Of a stretch of DNA of 64,000 nucleotides, positions 56,205 through 64,000 are shown in pieces. How positions within the stretch are numbered: position 1 is the stretch's first letter; each line of letters begins with the position of its first letter. The stretch is from JAEUJM01 sp044221555 (lineage in GTDB: Bacteria; Actinomycetota; Acidimicrobiia; Acidimicrobiales; DATDAH01), in assembly GCA_044221555.1 (NCBI GenBank), contig JBGAOY010000017.1, positions 1 to 64,000 of the forward strand, given 5' to 3'. The notes beneath the pieces are model-generated. The model worked only from the letters and a program-made list of their open reading frames with translations, had not been told where the DNA came from and searched no databases. A program made the translations under genes and the position numbers.

Positions 56205-57884
56205 ATGGCGACGGGGACGCAGCGGGACCACTACGACGTGCTGGTCATCGGCAGCGGCTTCGGGGGCAGCGTCACCGCCCTCCGGCTCACCGAGAAGGGC
56301 TACCGGGTGGGTGTGCTCGAGGCCGGTCGCCGGCTGGGCGCCGGCGACTTCCCCAAGACCAACTGGAACCTCCGGCGGTTCCTGTGGATGCCCAAGCTCG
56401 GCCTACGGGGCATCCAGCGCATCAGCATGCTCCGCGACGTGATGGTGCTCTCGGGCGCCGGTGTGGGCGGCGGGTCGCTGGTGTACGCCAACACGCTCTA
56501 CGAACCGCTGCCGCCGTTCTACACGGACGACCAGTGGGGCCACATCACCGACTGGCGAGCCGAGCTGGCCCCCCACTACGACCAGGCCAAGCGCATGCTG
56601 GGCGTCAACGAGGTGCCCTTCGACACCCCCGCCGACGCGGTGATGCACGAGCTGGCCGACCGCTTCGACGTGGCCGACACCTACCACCGCACCCCGGTCG
56701 GGGTGTTCTTCGGCGAGCCTGGCGTGACCGTCGCCGACCCCTACTTCGGGGGCGAGGGCCCGGAGCGGACGGGCTGCAACCACTGCGGTGGGTGCATGGT
56801 CGGCTGTCGCTTCGGCGCCAAGAACACCCTCGACCGCAACTACCTGCACCTCGCCGAGAAGAACGGCGCCGAGGTCCACCCGGAGCGCCAGGTGGTCGAC
56901 GTGGCCCCCCAGGCCGGTGGTGGGTACCGGGTGCGCACCGCCCGCCCCGGTGCCTGGGTCCGCAAGCGGCCGAGGACCTTCACCGCCGACCAGGTGGTGT
57001 TCTCCGCCGGCGTGCTCGGCACGCTGAAGTTGTTGCTGAAGCTCAAGGACGACGGGCGCCTGCCGCACCTGTCCGACCGGCTGGGCCACGTGGTGCGCAC
57101 GAACTCCGAGGCCATCCTCGTGTCGGTGGCGAACACGACCGACGTGGACTACTCGCAGGGCGTGGCCATCACGTCGTCGATCCACGTCGATGACCAGACC
57201 CACATCGAGCCGGTGCGCTACCCCCCGGGGAGCAACGCCATGGGCACCCTCACGACCATCCTCGTGGACGGCGGTGGCCGCGTGCCCCGGCAGGTGCGCT
57301 TCGCCTACCAGGTGCTGCGCCACCCAGGTGCGTTCCTCCGCTCGCTGTCGGTGCGCCGGTGGTCGGAGCGCGGCGTGGTGCTGCTCGTCATGCAGACGCT
57401 CGACAACAGCCTGCGGGTGTTTCGCAAGGGTGGGCTCCTCACCACCCGTCAGGGCCACGGCGACCCCAACCCCACCTACATCCCGGTGGCCAACGAGGCC
57501 GCCCGGGCCGCCGCTGAGATCATGGGCGGGGAGCCGCGTGGCGCCTGGAACGAGGCGCTCCTCGACATCCCCACCACGGCCCACATCCTGGGTGGGGCGT
57601 GCATCGGCGAGTCGCCCGAGACCGGCGTGATCGACCCGTACCACCGCCTGTACGGCCATCCCGGCCTGCACGTGGCCGATGCGTCGGCCATCAGCGCCAA
57701 CCTGGGCGTGAACCCGTCGCTCACCATCACGGCCATGACCGAGCGGGCCATGTCGGCCTGGCCGAACAAGGGCGAGGACGATCCCCGGCCGGCTCTGGGT
57801 GACGACTACACGGCGGTGGCGCCCGTTGCGCCCGTCGCCCCGGCGGTGCCTGCGGGAGCGCCGGCGGCGCTGACGCGACGGTAG
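56205..57884 (+). CDS. ChoD-like GMC oxidoreductase with ferredoxin-like Cys motif
   Basis: A 559-residue FAD enzyme. The ADP-binding loop is VLVIGSGFGGSVTALRL (about 12-28), and the second FAD contact is GAGVGGGSLVYAN (about 84-96). C-terminal ANLGVNPSLTITAMTERA is the GMC_C block. The sequence resembles the mycobacterial ChoD group annotated as cholesterol oxidases. Four cysteines in GCNHCGGCMVGC (C191, C194, C197, C201) have the spacing of a [4Fe-4S] ferredoxin site, unusual for GMC oxidases. The Ala/Pro tail may be flexible. The frame is open upstream across the opposite-strand SDR, but that part is not coding. Confidence 0.85.
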   Translation: MATGTQRDHYDVLVIGSGFGGSVTALRLTEKGYRVGVLEAGRRLGAGDFPKTNWNLRRFLWMPKLGLRGIQRISMLRDVMVLSGAGVGGGSLVYANTLYEPLPPFYTDDQWGHITDWRAELAPHYDQAKRMLGVNEVPFDTPADAVMHELADRFDVADTYHRTPVGVFFGEPGVTVADPYFGGEGPERTGCNHCGGCMVGCRFGAKNTLDRNYLHLAEKNGAEVHPERQVVDVAPQAGGGYRVRTARPGAWVRKRPRTFTADQVVFSAGVLGTLKLLLKLKDDGRLPHLSDRLGHVVRTNSEAILVSVANTTDVDYSQGVAITSSIHVDDQTHIEPVRYPPGSNAMGTLTTILVDGGGRVPRQVRFAYQVLRHPGAFLRSLSVRRWSERGVVLLVMQTLDNSLRVFRKGGLLTTRQGHGDPNPTYIPVANEAARAAAEIMGGEPRGAWNEALLDIPTTAHILGGACIGESPETGVIDPYHRLYGHPGLHVADASAISANLGVNPSLTITAMTERAMSAWPNKGEDDPRPALGDDYTAVAPVAPVAPAVPAGAPAALTRR

Positions 57885-58045
57885 GGGCGGCGTCCGTCGC
57901 CGACGGGCAGCGGCGGCGCGGGGTACTGCTGGCCCCGGCCGGAGGTCGACCCTGTCAGGGGTCGCTGGGGATGCGTCGGACGTAGTCGGCCATGCCGGCG
58001 ACCGTGTGACCCAACGACGCCTACGTAGCACGAGGAGGGCTTCTA

Positions 58046-58063
58046 GTAGCACTGAGTGTCTAC
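58046..58063 (-). terminator. Candidate hairpin downstream of the HNH gene
   Basis: An imperfect dyad, GTAG-CACT with AGTG-CTAC, lies 49 nt after the HNH stop in an AT-richer stretch of the 227-nt gap 57885-58111. GTAGCAC also occurs at 58025. No T-tract follows, so a terminator role is uncertain. Nothing else is recognised in this gap except a 21-codon frame at about 57958-58014 on the minus strand. Confidence 0.3.
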
Positions 58064-58111
58064 CAGTAGGACCACGCGAGTTCGGGCCCCGTTGGTTCGG
58101 CCGCCCTGGGT

Positions 58112-59377
58112 TCAGGGCCGTGTTCGTCGGCGCCGCAGCTGGGCGGTGACCCACTCTTTCCAGAGGTTGTGACCCTTACACCGGGGGCGGAGGTTGGCGA
58201 TGTCGGTGAGGCCGCCGTCGATCCAGGCGAGGAGGTGGTCGATCTCGCAGTGGACCGAGCGGATGTCGCAGCCGTCGTCCTCGCAGGTGGGGAAGGCGAT
58301 GATGGCGGCGTCGCGTTGGCGGCCGACGGCGAAGCGGCGGCGGTCGCTGTAGTTGAGGGGGATGCCGTTCTCATCGACGGCGAGGACGTCGAACCACCCG
58401 GCGATGGAGGCCCAGACGGCTTGTTCGGGGGTGGCGGGATCCCCGTTGACCCACTCGCAGCGCCGCTGGAGGGGGTACGGGAACTGGGTGGGGTCGCCGC
58501 CGCGGAGCTCGGCCAGGATGCGGGCCAGGGCGGTGAGGTAGGTGTCGTGGTCGCACACGATGGTGGTGCCCACCGACGGTTCGGCGCCGATCCCGGCGTG
58601 GGCTTTGGAGGAGCGGGCCATCTCCCGGAGGGCGTCGTGGCGGCGCTGCCCGGGGGTGCGGGCCAGGTCGAGGGCGGTGGCGGCGTCACCGAGGCGGGAT
58701 CGGGCTTCGGCCCAGTCCTGGTCGAGGAGGCGTTGGTAGTGGCGGTCGAGCTCGGCGCGAACCTCGTGGTAGCCGTCACGCGACAGCCACCCGTCGAGGC
58801 GGCCTTGGCCTTCGAAGCTCTCGGAGAGGTGCACGGTGCGTTCGTCGTCGTGGCGGGCGGCGCGTTCCTCGGCGTCCTCGGGCGCCACGATCGCGGTCCA
58901 GATCTTGACCTCGGTGGCGAACCCGTGGAAGGTGCGGGTGCGGGCGTAGCCGACGAGGAGCTCTTCGTCGCGGGCGAACAGCTCGGCCAGGCGCAGCGAG
59001 TTGGCCCTGGCCAGGGTCTCGACGTGGTCGAGGGAGATGTCGCCGGCCGCGAACGCGGCTTGGGTGTGGGGCATGGCGCGCAGCTTGCGGGCCACCTTCA
59101 CCAGACGGGCCACCGACTGGTGACGGACCCGGCACCGCCGGGCCAGATGATCAGCAGCCGAGAAATCACCGCACGCCTTGTGCTCCTTCGACGCGTCCAA
59201 CGCCCCCACCGCTTCGATGGTGATCGCGTCGACGATCGACCCGGCCTGCACCAACGCCACCGCGTGGTCGCCGTGCACCGACGCCGGCTGGTTGGCCCAC
59301 ACCACGGTGCGGAGCTTCTCGAGGGCCTCGAGGTAGTTCGACAGTTCAGCGCACACGCAGACCACTCCCAACGACAC
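58112..59377 (-). CDS. DUF222/13E12-type HNH endonuclease
   Basis: A 421-residue protein of the 13E12 repeat family. The helical DUF222 domain (about 15-290, with SLDHVETLARANS and QRRHDALREMARSS) precedes a C-terminal HNH nuclease: CEDDGCDIRSVHCEIDHL with zinc-type Cys and the first His, then DIANLRPRCKGHN. The family is multi-copy in actinobacteria, of uncertain function, and in mycobacteria several copies are LexA-regulated; here a LexA-type box lies about 106 nt upstream. The start GTG at 59377 is uncertain because other GTG codons follow closely. Confidence 0.88.
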   Translation of the reverse strand: MSLGVVCVCAELSNYLEALEKLRTVVWANQPASVHGDHAVALVQAGSIVDAITIEAVGALDASKEHKACGDFSAADHLARRCRVRHQSVARLVKVARKLRAMPHTQAAFAAGDISLDHVETLARANSLRLAELFARDEELLVGYARTRTFHGFATEVKIWTAIVAPEDAEERAARHDDERTVHLSESFEGQGRLDGWLSRDGYHEVRAELDRHYQRLLDQDWAEARSRLGDAATALDLARTPGQRRHDALREMARSSKAHAGIGAEPSVGTTIVCDHDTYLTALARILAELRGGDPTQFPYPLQRRCEWVNGDPATPEQAVWASIAGWFDVLAVDENGIPLNYSDRRRFAVGRQRDAAIIAFPTCEDDGCDIRSVHCEIDHLLAWIDGGLTDIANLRPRCKGHNLWKEWVTAQLRRRRTRP

Positions 59378-59482
59378 ACCGACGACGACACAGCAAACAA
59401 CGTGGTGGGGAAGAGGCAGTCAGACCAGCCGGGCGCACTTCCGAACCCGGTGATCCAGGGCTCGGTGCACTCCTTCAGGACT

Positions 59483-59498
59483 GCGAACTGATGTTCGA
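59483..59498. promoter_or_regulatory. LexA-type SOS box
   Basis: GCGAACTGATGTTCGA matches the actinobacterial consensus TCGAACNNNNGTTCGA at all but one position. It precedes the HNH gene within the otherwise empty 59378-59659 stretch (282 nt). Confidence 0.7.
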
Positions 59499-59659
59499 TA
59501 CCCTACCCGGGCCCACCCGCCGACGCAAGGACCAAATCCGAGAAATCGGCCGTCGCCGGATGCGGGGCTTCTCTACGCCGGTCGATCCGCATGGCGATCC
59601 GGTCCGCTCCCCCGACCGCAACGACAGCTTCCTGCCGATGCCCGGCGTCCCCGACCGGC

Positions 59660-60306
59660 TCAGTCGCTCGGCTCCTGTGGGTTCGTGCAGTCGATCGCGT
59701 TGGCACCGGTCGCTTCCGCGAGTTCGGCGATCACGGGTCCGCTGGACCGAACCTGCCAGTTGTCGAGGGTCGCGTAGTAGACGTAGGAGGAGTCGACGTC
59801 GGCCGCCGCGACCTCCGGTGTGACGATCTCGCACACGGAGTACGCGTAGACGCCGCCCTCGCTGTCCGAGAGGCGTTCCTGCTCGGACAGGTAGCCGTTG
59901 AAGTCGAACCCGCCGTCGTCGTCCCCGCAGGAGCCGCGGGTCTTCGCCACGACCTCGTTGCTGCCCTCGGTGGGCTCGAACTCGGCAGTGCAGTCCACGA
60001 TCGGGTCGAGGATCTGCGTGGACAATTCCTCGGCGGTCGACACACTCGGCACCTCGATCACCGTGGGCGTCGATGTGGCGCCGGGTTCGGCGGCGTCTCC
60101 GCCAGACGGGGACGTCTGCGCAGGGCGGTGGCGCCATCGGTGCCGCCGTCGTCGTTGTTGACCACGATGGACACGACGACGCTCGCGGCGGTGTGCCGTT
60201 CGGCAAGGGACCCGCGACCGGGCCACGCTGAACCGGCCGGGACCCCGGACTGCCGCTGCGCCGTCCCGGCTCCAGGGCCGCCTCCGGATTGCCGCCGGCC
60301 CGCCAT
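59660..60306 (-). pseudogene. Frameshifted gene for a hypothetical exported protein
   Basis: Two adjoining frames together look like one gene. From ATG 60306 one frame (MAGRRQSGGG..., then AASVVVSIVVNNDDGGTDG, which may be a weak membrane segment) has high GC at third positions until about 60115; from there a second frame (SPSGGDAAEPGATSTPTVIE..., then a Cys-containing domain with CEIVTPEVAAADVDSSYVYY) continues to 59660. The domain has four Cys and is acidic, like lipoprotein-type or exported hypothetical proteins. A one-base deletion or two-base insertion near 60115 would explain it. It starts 9 nt after the NHL gene. Confidence 0.5.
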
Positions 60307-60314
60307 GGCGGCCG

Positions 60315-61946
60315 TCAGGCCCGGCGGGTCACGAACTTGACGGTGTCCCCATAAGAGGAGTTGCTGTTGGACTTCGCGATCAGCGCCGCGGCGAGGCTGG
60401 ATCCCGCGGGTGCGCTGGTCCTGACCTTGACCACGACCTTCACCGACAAGGTCGCTCCTGTCGCGAGGGTGGGCGTCACGTACGTGCCGGCCACCACCGC
60501 AGCGGTCACGTTCGTGGCGCCGACCGTGTAGGTCACCACGAACCGGGCGTCGGAGGCGGTGCCCGTCAGCCGCAGCACGTCGGGGGCCTGGCTGTCGTTC
60601 TGGACCTTGACGGTGTAGGTGACGGACGAGCCGCGAGGGGCCGACCCGGACCTGGTCTGGTTCAGACCGGTTTCGTTGTAGATGTTGTTGCCGATGAAGG
60701 TGCCGCTGCCCTTCTTGATGCGCCCGTCGGGCCGGGGGACGGCCACGGTGTAGCTGTGGGTGTCGAACGCCGTGTTGGCGGCGTTGTCGGTGGCAGTGAC
60801 CGTGAAGTCGTGGCTGCCGTAGGTGACGGTGTTGACGGCGGAACCGTCGGCCACGGTGCCCACGCAGGTGGCGATCCCCGAGCCTCCCACCTCGTCCGCG
60901 CACGAGAAGTCCGCGGCGACGGCCTGGTTCCGGGCATAGACCGCTCCATCGGGCGGGGTGCGCAGATCCACCGTGGGGTCGGTGGTGTCGGTGACGAACC
61001 CGAACTTCTGGATGCGGTTGTTGCTGCTGTCAGCGACGAAGACGTTGCTGTCACCGTCGACGGCCACGCCCTGCGCGTTGCTGAACTGGCCGTTGCCCGA
61101 CCCGACGCTGCCCCACTTCGTGAGGAACGTGCCGGTCGACGAGAACTTCTGCACCCGGCGATTGTCACGGTCGACCACGTAGACGTTGCTGTCGTCGTCG
61201 ACGGCCACCCCCCACGGGTAGTTGAACTGGGCGTCGCCCGCGCCATAGACCCCCCACTGGGCGAGGTAGGTGCCGGTGGACGAGAACTTCTGGATCCGGT
61301 GGTTGTCCGTGTCGGCCACGTAGACGTTGCCGTCGCCGTCGATGGCCACCCCCCGCGGGTAGTGGAACTGCCCGTTACCGGTTGCGTAGGTGCCCCACTG
61401 GGCGAGGTAGGTGCCGGTCGACGAGAACTTCTGGATCCGGTGGTTGTCGGTGTCGGCCACGTACACGTTGCCGAATCCGTCGACTCCCAACCCCTGGGGG
61501 TTCACGAACTGGCCGTTGCCGGTGCCGTAGGAGCCCCACTTGGCCAGGAACGTGCCGGTCGACGAGAACTTCTGGATCCGGTGGTTGACGGTGTCGACCA
61601 CGTAGACGTTGCCCGAACCGTCGAACGCCACCCCCCGCGGGTTGTTGAACTGGCCGTTCCCGCTCCCAGCGGTGCCCCACTGCGTCAGGTAGGTGCCGTT
61701 GGCGGTGAACTTCTGGATCCGGTTGTTGTAGGAGTCGGCGACGTAGACGTTGCCATCACCGTCGACCCCCACCCCGTACGGGAAGCTGAACTGGCTGTTT
61801 CCACTCCCGCCGGTCCCCCACTTGGTGACGAACGGTGGTGGGGTCTCCGTCGCCCCGACCGGAGCTGCCGCGACGACCCCCAGCATCGACACCAACAACG
61901 CGATGACCACCAGGAACACAGCATCGAAGCGGAGTCTCTTCGTCAT
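60315..61946 (-). CDS. Secreted six-bladed NHL-repeat protein
   Basis: A 543-residue exported protein. A signal peptide (about 1-33, hydrophobic FLVVIALLVSMLGVVAAA) is followed by six NHL repeats of 47 residues (about 38-325), each with GVAVDGDGNVYVADT and NRIQKF, forming a six-bladed propeller. A bacterial Ig/HYR-like domain (about 330-425) and a beta-rich C-terminal domain (DUF11-like, about 430-543) complete it. Propellers of this kind bind proteins, sugars or metals at the cell surface. The DNA repeat is 141 bp. The ATG has only a weak site (TTGAG). Confidence 0.85.
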   Translation of the reverse strand: MTKRLRFDAVFLVVIALLVSMLGVVAAAPVGATETPPPFVTKWGTGGSGNSQFSFPYGVGVDGDGNVYVADSYNNRIQKFTANGTYLTQWGTAGSGNGQFNNPRGVAFDGSGNVYVVDTVNHRIQKFSSTGTFLAKWGSYGTGNGQFVNPQGLGVDGFGNVYVADTDNHRIQKFSSTGTYLAQWGTYATGNGQFHYPRGVAIDGDGNVYVADTDNHRIQKFSSTGTYLAQWGVYGAGDAQFNYPWGVAVDDDSNVYVVDRDNRRVQKFSSTGTFLTKWGSVGSGNGQFSNAQGVAVDGDSNVFVADSSNNRIQKFGFVTDTTDPTVDLRTPPDGAVYARNQAVAADFSCADEVGGSGIATCVGTVADGSAVNTVTYGSHDFTVTATDNAANTAFDTHSYTVAVPRPDGRIKKGSGTFIGNNIYNETGLNQTRSGSAPRGSSVTYTVKVQNDSQAPDVLRLTGTASDARFVVTYTVGATNVTAAVVAGTYVTPTLATGATLSVKVVVKVRTSAPAGSSLAAALIAKSNSNSSYGDTVKFVTRRA

Positions 61947-62252
61947 GATCTCAACGTCGCGCTGACCCGGCCCACACGACAGTGCCGAAGGTCCCCGGCT
62001 CGGCAGTGTGTAGGCGCCGGCGCCTGCACACGTCGGCAACGTCGCTGGTCGCCGAGTCGCTGAGCCGCCGCTCGTCCGCCGCGGGTCAGGGCAGGCCAGG
62101 GCAGAGGGGGCCGCCTCTGGGAGATGTTCCCCGTGGCCACCAGAAGCTGGTCGAGCCGCCGAATTCGGGGCTGTTGCTCGACGGCCACGGGCCGAGGGCA
62201 CGACGCCCGGACGCCGACGTATCCTCGTGCACGACGAACGGGAGGCCCACGA
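61947..62252. other. 306-nt divergent intergenic region between NHL and RCC1 genes
   Basis: No gene is seen. Purine-rich repeats (GGGCAGG, GGGCAGAGGGGG near 62086-62108) occupy the centre. A GTATCCT at 62218-62224 is a possible -10 for the RCC1 gene, but no matching -35 is found. Confidence 0.5.
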
Positions 62253-64000
62253 ATGGGTCGGCGTGACGAGACGAGCACCAGGGCGCGGGTGGGGATGGGC
62301 CTGGCCGCTCTGGTGGCCGTGGTCGCGGTGACGCCGGTGACGCCGGTGGCCGCCGACGGGAACGAGGCGCCCGGCAACCCGGCGGTGTTCCGGTCGATCT
62401 CGGGCGGCTACAACCACACCTGCGCCGTGCTGTCCACGGGCCAGGTGAAGTGCTGGGGGAACAACAACGCCGGTCGCCTCCTCCAGGGCGACCTCCGCAA
62501 CCGGGGCGACAACCCGGGTGAGATGGGCCTCGAGCTCCCCCCGATAAACCTCGGCACCGGCCGCACGGCCACCGCCGCCGTCGCCGGCGGCTACCCGACC
62601 TGCGCGATCCTCGACAACGCCACGCTCAAGTGCTGGGGCGGCAGCAACATCGGCGGGCCCGACATCGGCGACGTGCCCGGCGAGACGGGCGACGGCCTCT
62701 CGCCGATCAACCTCGGCCCCGGGCGCACCGCCATCGGCGTCGCCGCCGGGTACGGGCACACCTGCGCGCTGCGGGACAACGGCACGGTGTACTGCTGGGG
62801 CGACAACCTGTCCGGCGACGTCGGCATCGGCAGCCCCGGCTACGGCGCCAGCGGCGACGTCGACCTGGGCACGGGGCGCACCGCCACCGCCCTCGCAGCC
62901 GGGTACCGACACACCTGCGCGCTGCTCGACAACGGTTCGGTGAAGTGCTGGGGCCTCAACGCGTCCGGTCAACTGGGTGTCGGCGATGTCGCCGTGCGCG
63001 GCAACGGCCCCGGCCAGATGGGTGACAACCTCCCCGACGTCAAGCTGGGCACCGGGCGCACCGCCACCGCCATCACCGCCGGCGGCGCCCACAGCTGCGC
63101 CCTGCTCGACAACGGCACCGTCAAGTGCTGGGGCGCGGGAGCCGACGGCCGGTTGGGCCTCGGCGACGCACTGGACCGCGGCGACGCACCCGGCGAGATG
63201 GGCGACGCCCTCCCGGCCGTCGACCTCGGCACCGGCCGCACCGCCACCGGCATCAGCGCGGGCAACGGTCACACGTGCGCCCTGCTCGACAACGGCGCCA
63301 CCAAGTGCTGGGGCGACAACACCACCGGACAACTCGGGCTGGGCGACACCGCCGACCGCGGCGACGGCCTCGGCGAGATGGGCGACAACCTCCCGGCCGT
63401 CGACCTCGGCACCGGCCGCACGACCGCTGCGGTCACCACCGGCTACGAGCACACGTGCGCCATCCTCGATGACACAACGATCAAGTGCTGGGGGGCGAAC
63501 AACACCGGCCAACTGGGGCTCGGCGACACCCTCACCCGCGGCGACGGGCCCGGCGAGATGGGCGACGACCTCCCGGTCACCCAGGTCACCGGCAGCGGCG
63601 TCTCCGGCACGGTGACGACCGCGGGCACGGGCGCAGTGGCATCGTCGGTGTGGGTCGCCGCCCTCGACACCAACGACTTCTCGGTTGCCGCCGGCCGGAT
63701 CGCCAGCGGCACCGGCGCCTTCGGCATCTCTCTACCGCCGGGCAGCTACTACCTGTACCTGCTCGATCCGAACGGGGCGCGCCGCCCGGGCTTCTACGGC
63801 CCACCCACCACGGTCACGGTCACCGCCGACCAGGTGACCGCGGCCAACCCGACGATGACCCTCGCCACCGGATCCGTCACCGGCACGGTCGTCGAGGACA
63901 ACACCCTCACGCCGATCCCCAACGCGCAGGTCGTCGCCCTCAACAGCGCCACGGGTAGCCCCGAACTGGCCACCAAAGCCAACGCCTCCGGGCAGTACAC
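62253..64000 (+). CDS. Secreted RCC1-repeat protein, cut by the window end
   Basis: At least 582 residues are coded; the gene continues past 64000. After a signal peptide (about 1-35, GMGLAALVAVVAVTPVTPVAA) come seven RCC1-type repeats of about 60 residues (180 bp), each with HTCALLDNGTVKCWGxNxxGQLGLGD, whose paired Cys (TCA..KCW) suggest extracellular disulfides. They should close one seven-bladed propeller. A CarboxypepD_reg-like domain (about 448 onward, SGVSGTVTTAGTGAV, then a second SVTGTVVEDNTLTPIPNAQV) follows. GGGAGG lies 7 nt before the ATG. The protein's partner is unknown. Confidence 0.88.
   Translation, partial: MGRRDETSTRARVGMGLAALVAVVAVTPVTPVAADGNEAPGNPAVFRSISGGYNHTCAVLSTGQVKCWGNNNAGRLLQGDLRNRGDNPGEMGLELPPINLGTGRTATAAVAGGYPTCAILDNATLKCWGGSNIGGPDIGDVPGETGDGLSPINLGPGRTAIGVAAGYGHTCALRDNGTVYCWGDNLSGDVGIGSPGYGASGDVDLGTGRTATALAAGYRHTCALLDNGSVKCWGLNASGQLGVGDVAVRGNGPGQMGDNLPDVKLGTGRTATAITAGGAHSCALLDNGTVKCWGAGADGRLGLGDALDRGDAPGEMGDALPAVDLGTGRTATGISAGNGHTCALLDNGATKCWGDNTTGQLGLGDTADRGDGLGEMGDNLPAVDLGTGRTTAAVTTGYEHTCAILDDTTIKCWGANNTGQLGLGDTLTRGDGPGEMGDDLPVTQVTGSGVSGTVTTAGTGAVASSVWVAALDTNDFSVAAGRIASGTGAFGISLPPGSYYLYLLDPNGARRPGFYGPPTTVTVTADQVTAANPTMTLATGSVTGTVVEDNTLTPIPNAQVVALNSATGSPELATKANASGQY

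Noticed and set aside
57958..58014. 21-codon frame on the minus strand ending RRIPSDP, perhaps the tail of a lost gene
   Set aside because: Too short to assign to any family; a chance frame in GC-rich DNA is as likely.
56403..58154. Long minus-strand open frame opposite the GMC oxidase
   Set aside because: Its translation is compositionally biased and without motifs, while the plus strand encodes a full GMC enzyme.
60315..61946. Regularly spaced repeats resembling a CRISPR-like array
   Set aside because: The 141-bp period is in frame and encodes NHL blades; units are not separated by unique spacers.

Overview
The window is very GC-rich and its coding sequences carry G or C at almost every third codon position. 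Several families point to Actinomycetota: an F420-type luciferase-like oxidoreductase, a DUF3566 membrane protein next to a ParA ATPase, a DUF222/HNH endonuclease behind a LexA-type box, HxlR and MmyB-type regulators, a ChoD-like GMC oxidase and PASTA-less Ser/Thr kinases. The mixture of lipid/steroid-type oxidation genes with large secreted NHL and RCC1 propellers would fit Acidimicrobiia (Iamia/Ilumatobacter type); that placement is inference. No rRNA, tRNA, CRISPR array, insertion sequence or prophage was recognised. At least fifteen genes have a TANNNT hexamer 6-9 nt before the start codon, so leaderless transcription looks common here.

Layout. 0.1-3.1 kb: a divergent XRE regulator/aminotransferase pair and a PAP2 phosphatase whose 3' end runs antisense into the aminotransferase. 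3.3-9.7 kb: a signalling block with two related transmembrane Ser/Thr kinases (one with an extracytoplasmic beta-propeller, one with an extracytoplasmic thioredoxin domain), an HtrA-like protease and an HxlR regulator sharing a palindromic operator. 9.8-14.1 kb: D-aminoacylase, AlkX/YcaQ-type glycosylase, methyltransferase and DUF2237. 14.2-20.5 kb: a long minus-strand run (Tag glycosylase overlapping a NuoF-like flavoprotein, DUF2804, coiled-coil protein, cupredoxin lipoprotein, methyltransferase, tandem universal stress protein). 20.6-33.4 kb: catabolic and redox genes (zinc alcohol dehydrogenases, acyl-CoA synthetase, pirin, F420-type oxidoreductase, SDR, acyl-CoA dehydrogenase-like) mixed with membrane and secreted proteins.

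33.5-34.9 kb holds a translationally coupled PhnZ/PhnY-type pair, a candidate two-oxygenase route for cleaving organophosphonates. 35.8-37.1 kb encodes a repeat protein with a haem-binding ferric-reductase-like protein behind 11-bp direct repeats. 38.1-41.1 kb contains a broken YceI gene, a NirK-type copper enzyme with an extra N-terminal cupredoxin domain, a strong palindrome at its promoter, SoxR and a cyclase. 41.1-43 kb is a DUF3566/ParA operon behind a large inverted repeat. 44-57.9 kb carries an amidohydrolase, a GGDEF/EAL protein, a cytochrome P450 preceded by a small coupled ORF, SDRs, a membrane protein with two CPVDH motifs, a DUF1295 protein, a Tat-exported DyP peroxidase and a ChoD-like GMC oxidase with a ferredoxin-like Cys motif. 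58-64 kb carries the HNH endonuclease, a frameshifted gene, and divergent secreted NHL and RCC1 repeat proteins, the latter cut by the window end.

The most interesting candidates are the kinase-thioredoxin fusion beside its propeller paralogue, the PhnY/PhnZ-type pair, the three-cupredoxin NirK with its palindromic promoter, and the leaderless small ORF coupled to the P450. All functions are read from sequence motifs by eye; no database search was run.
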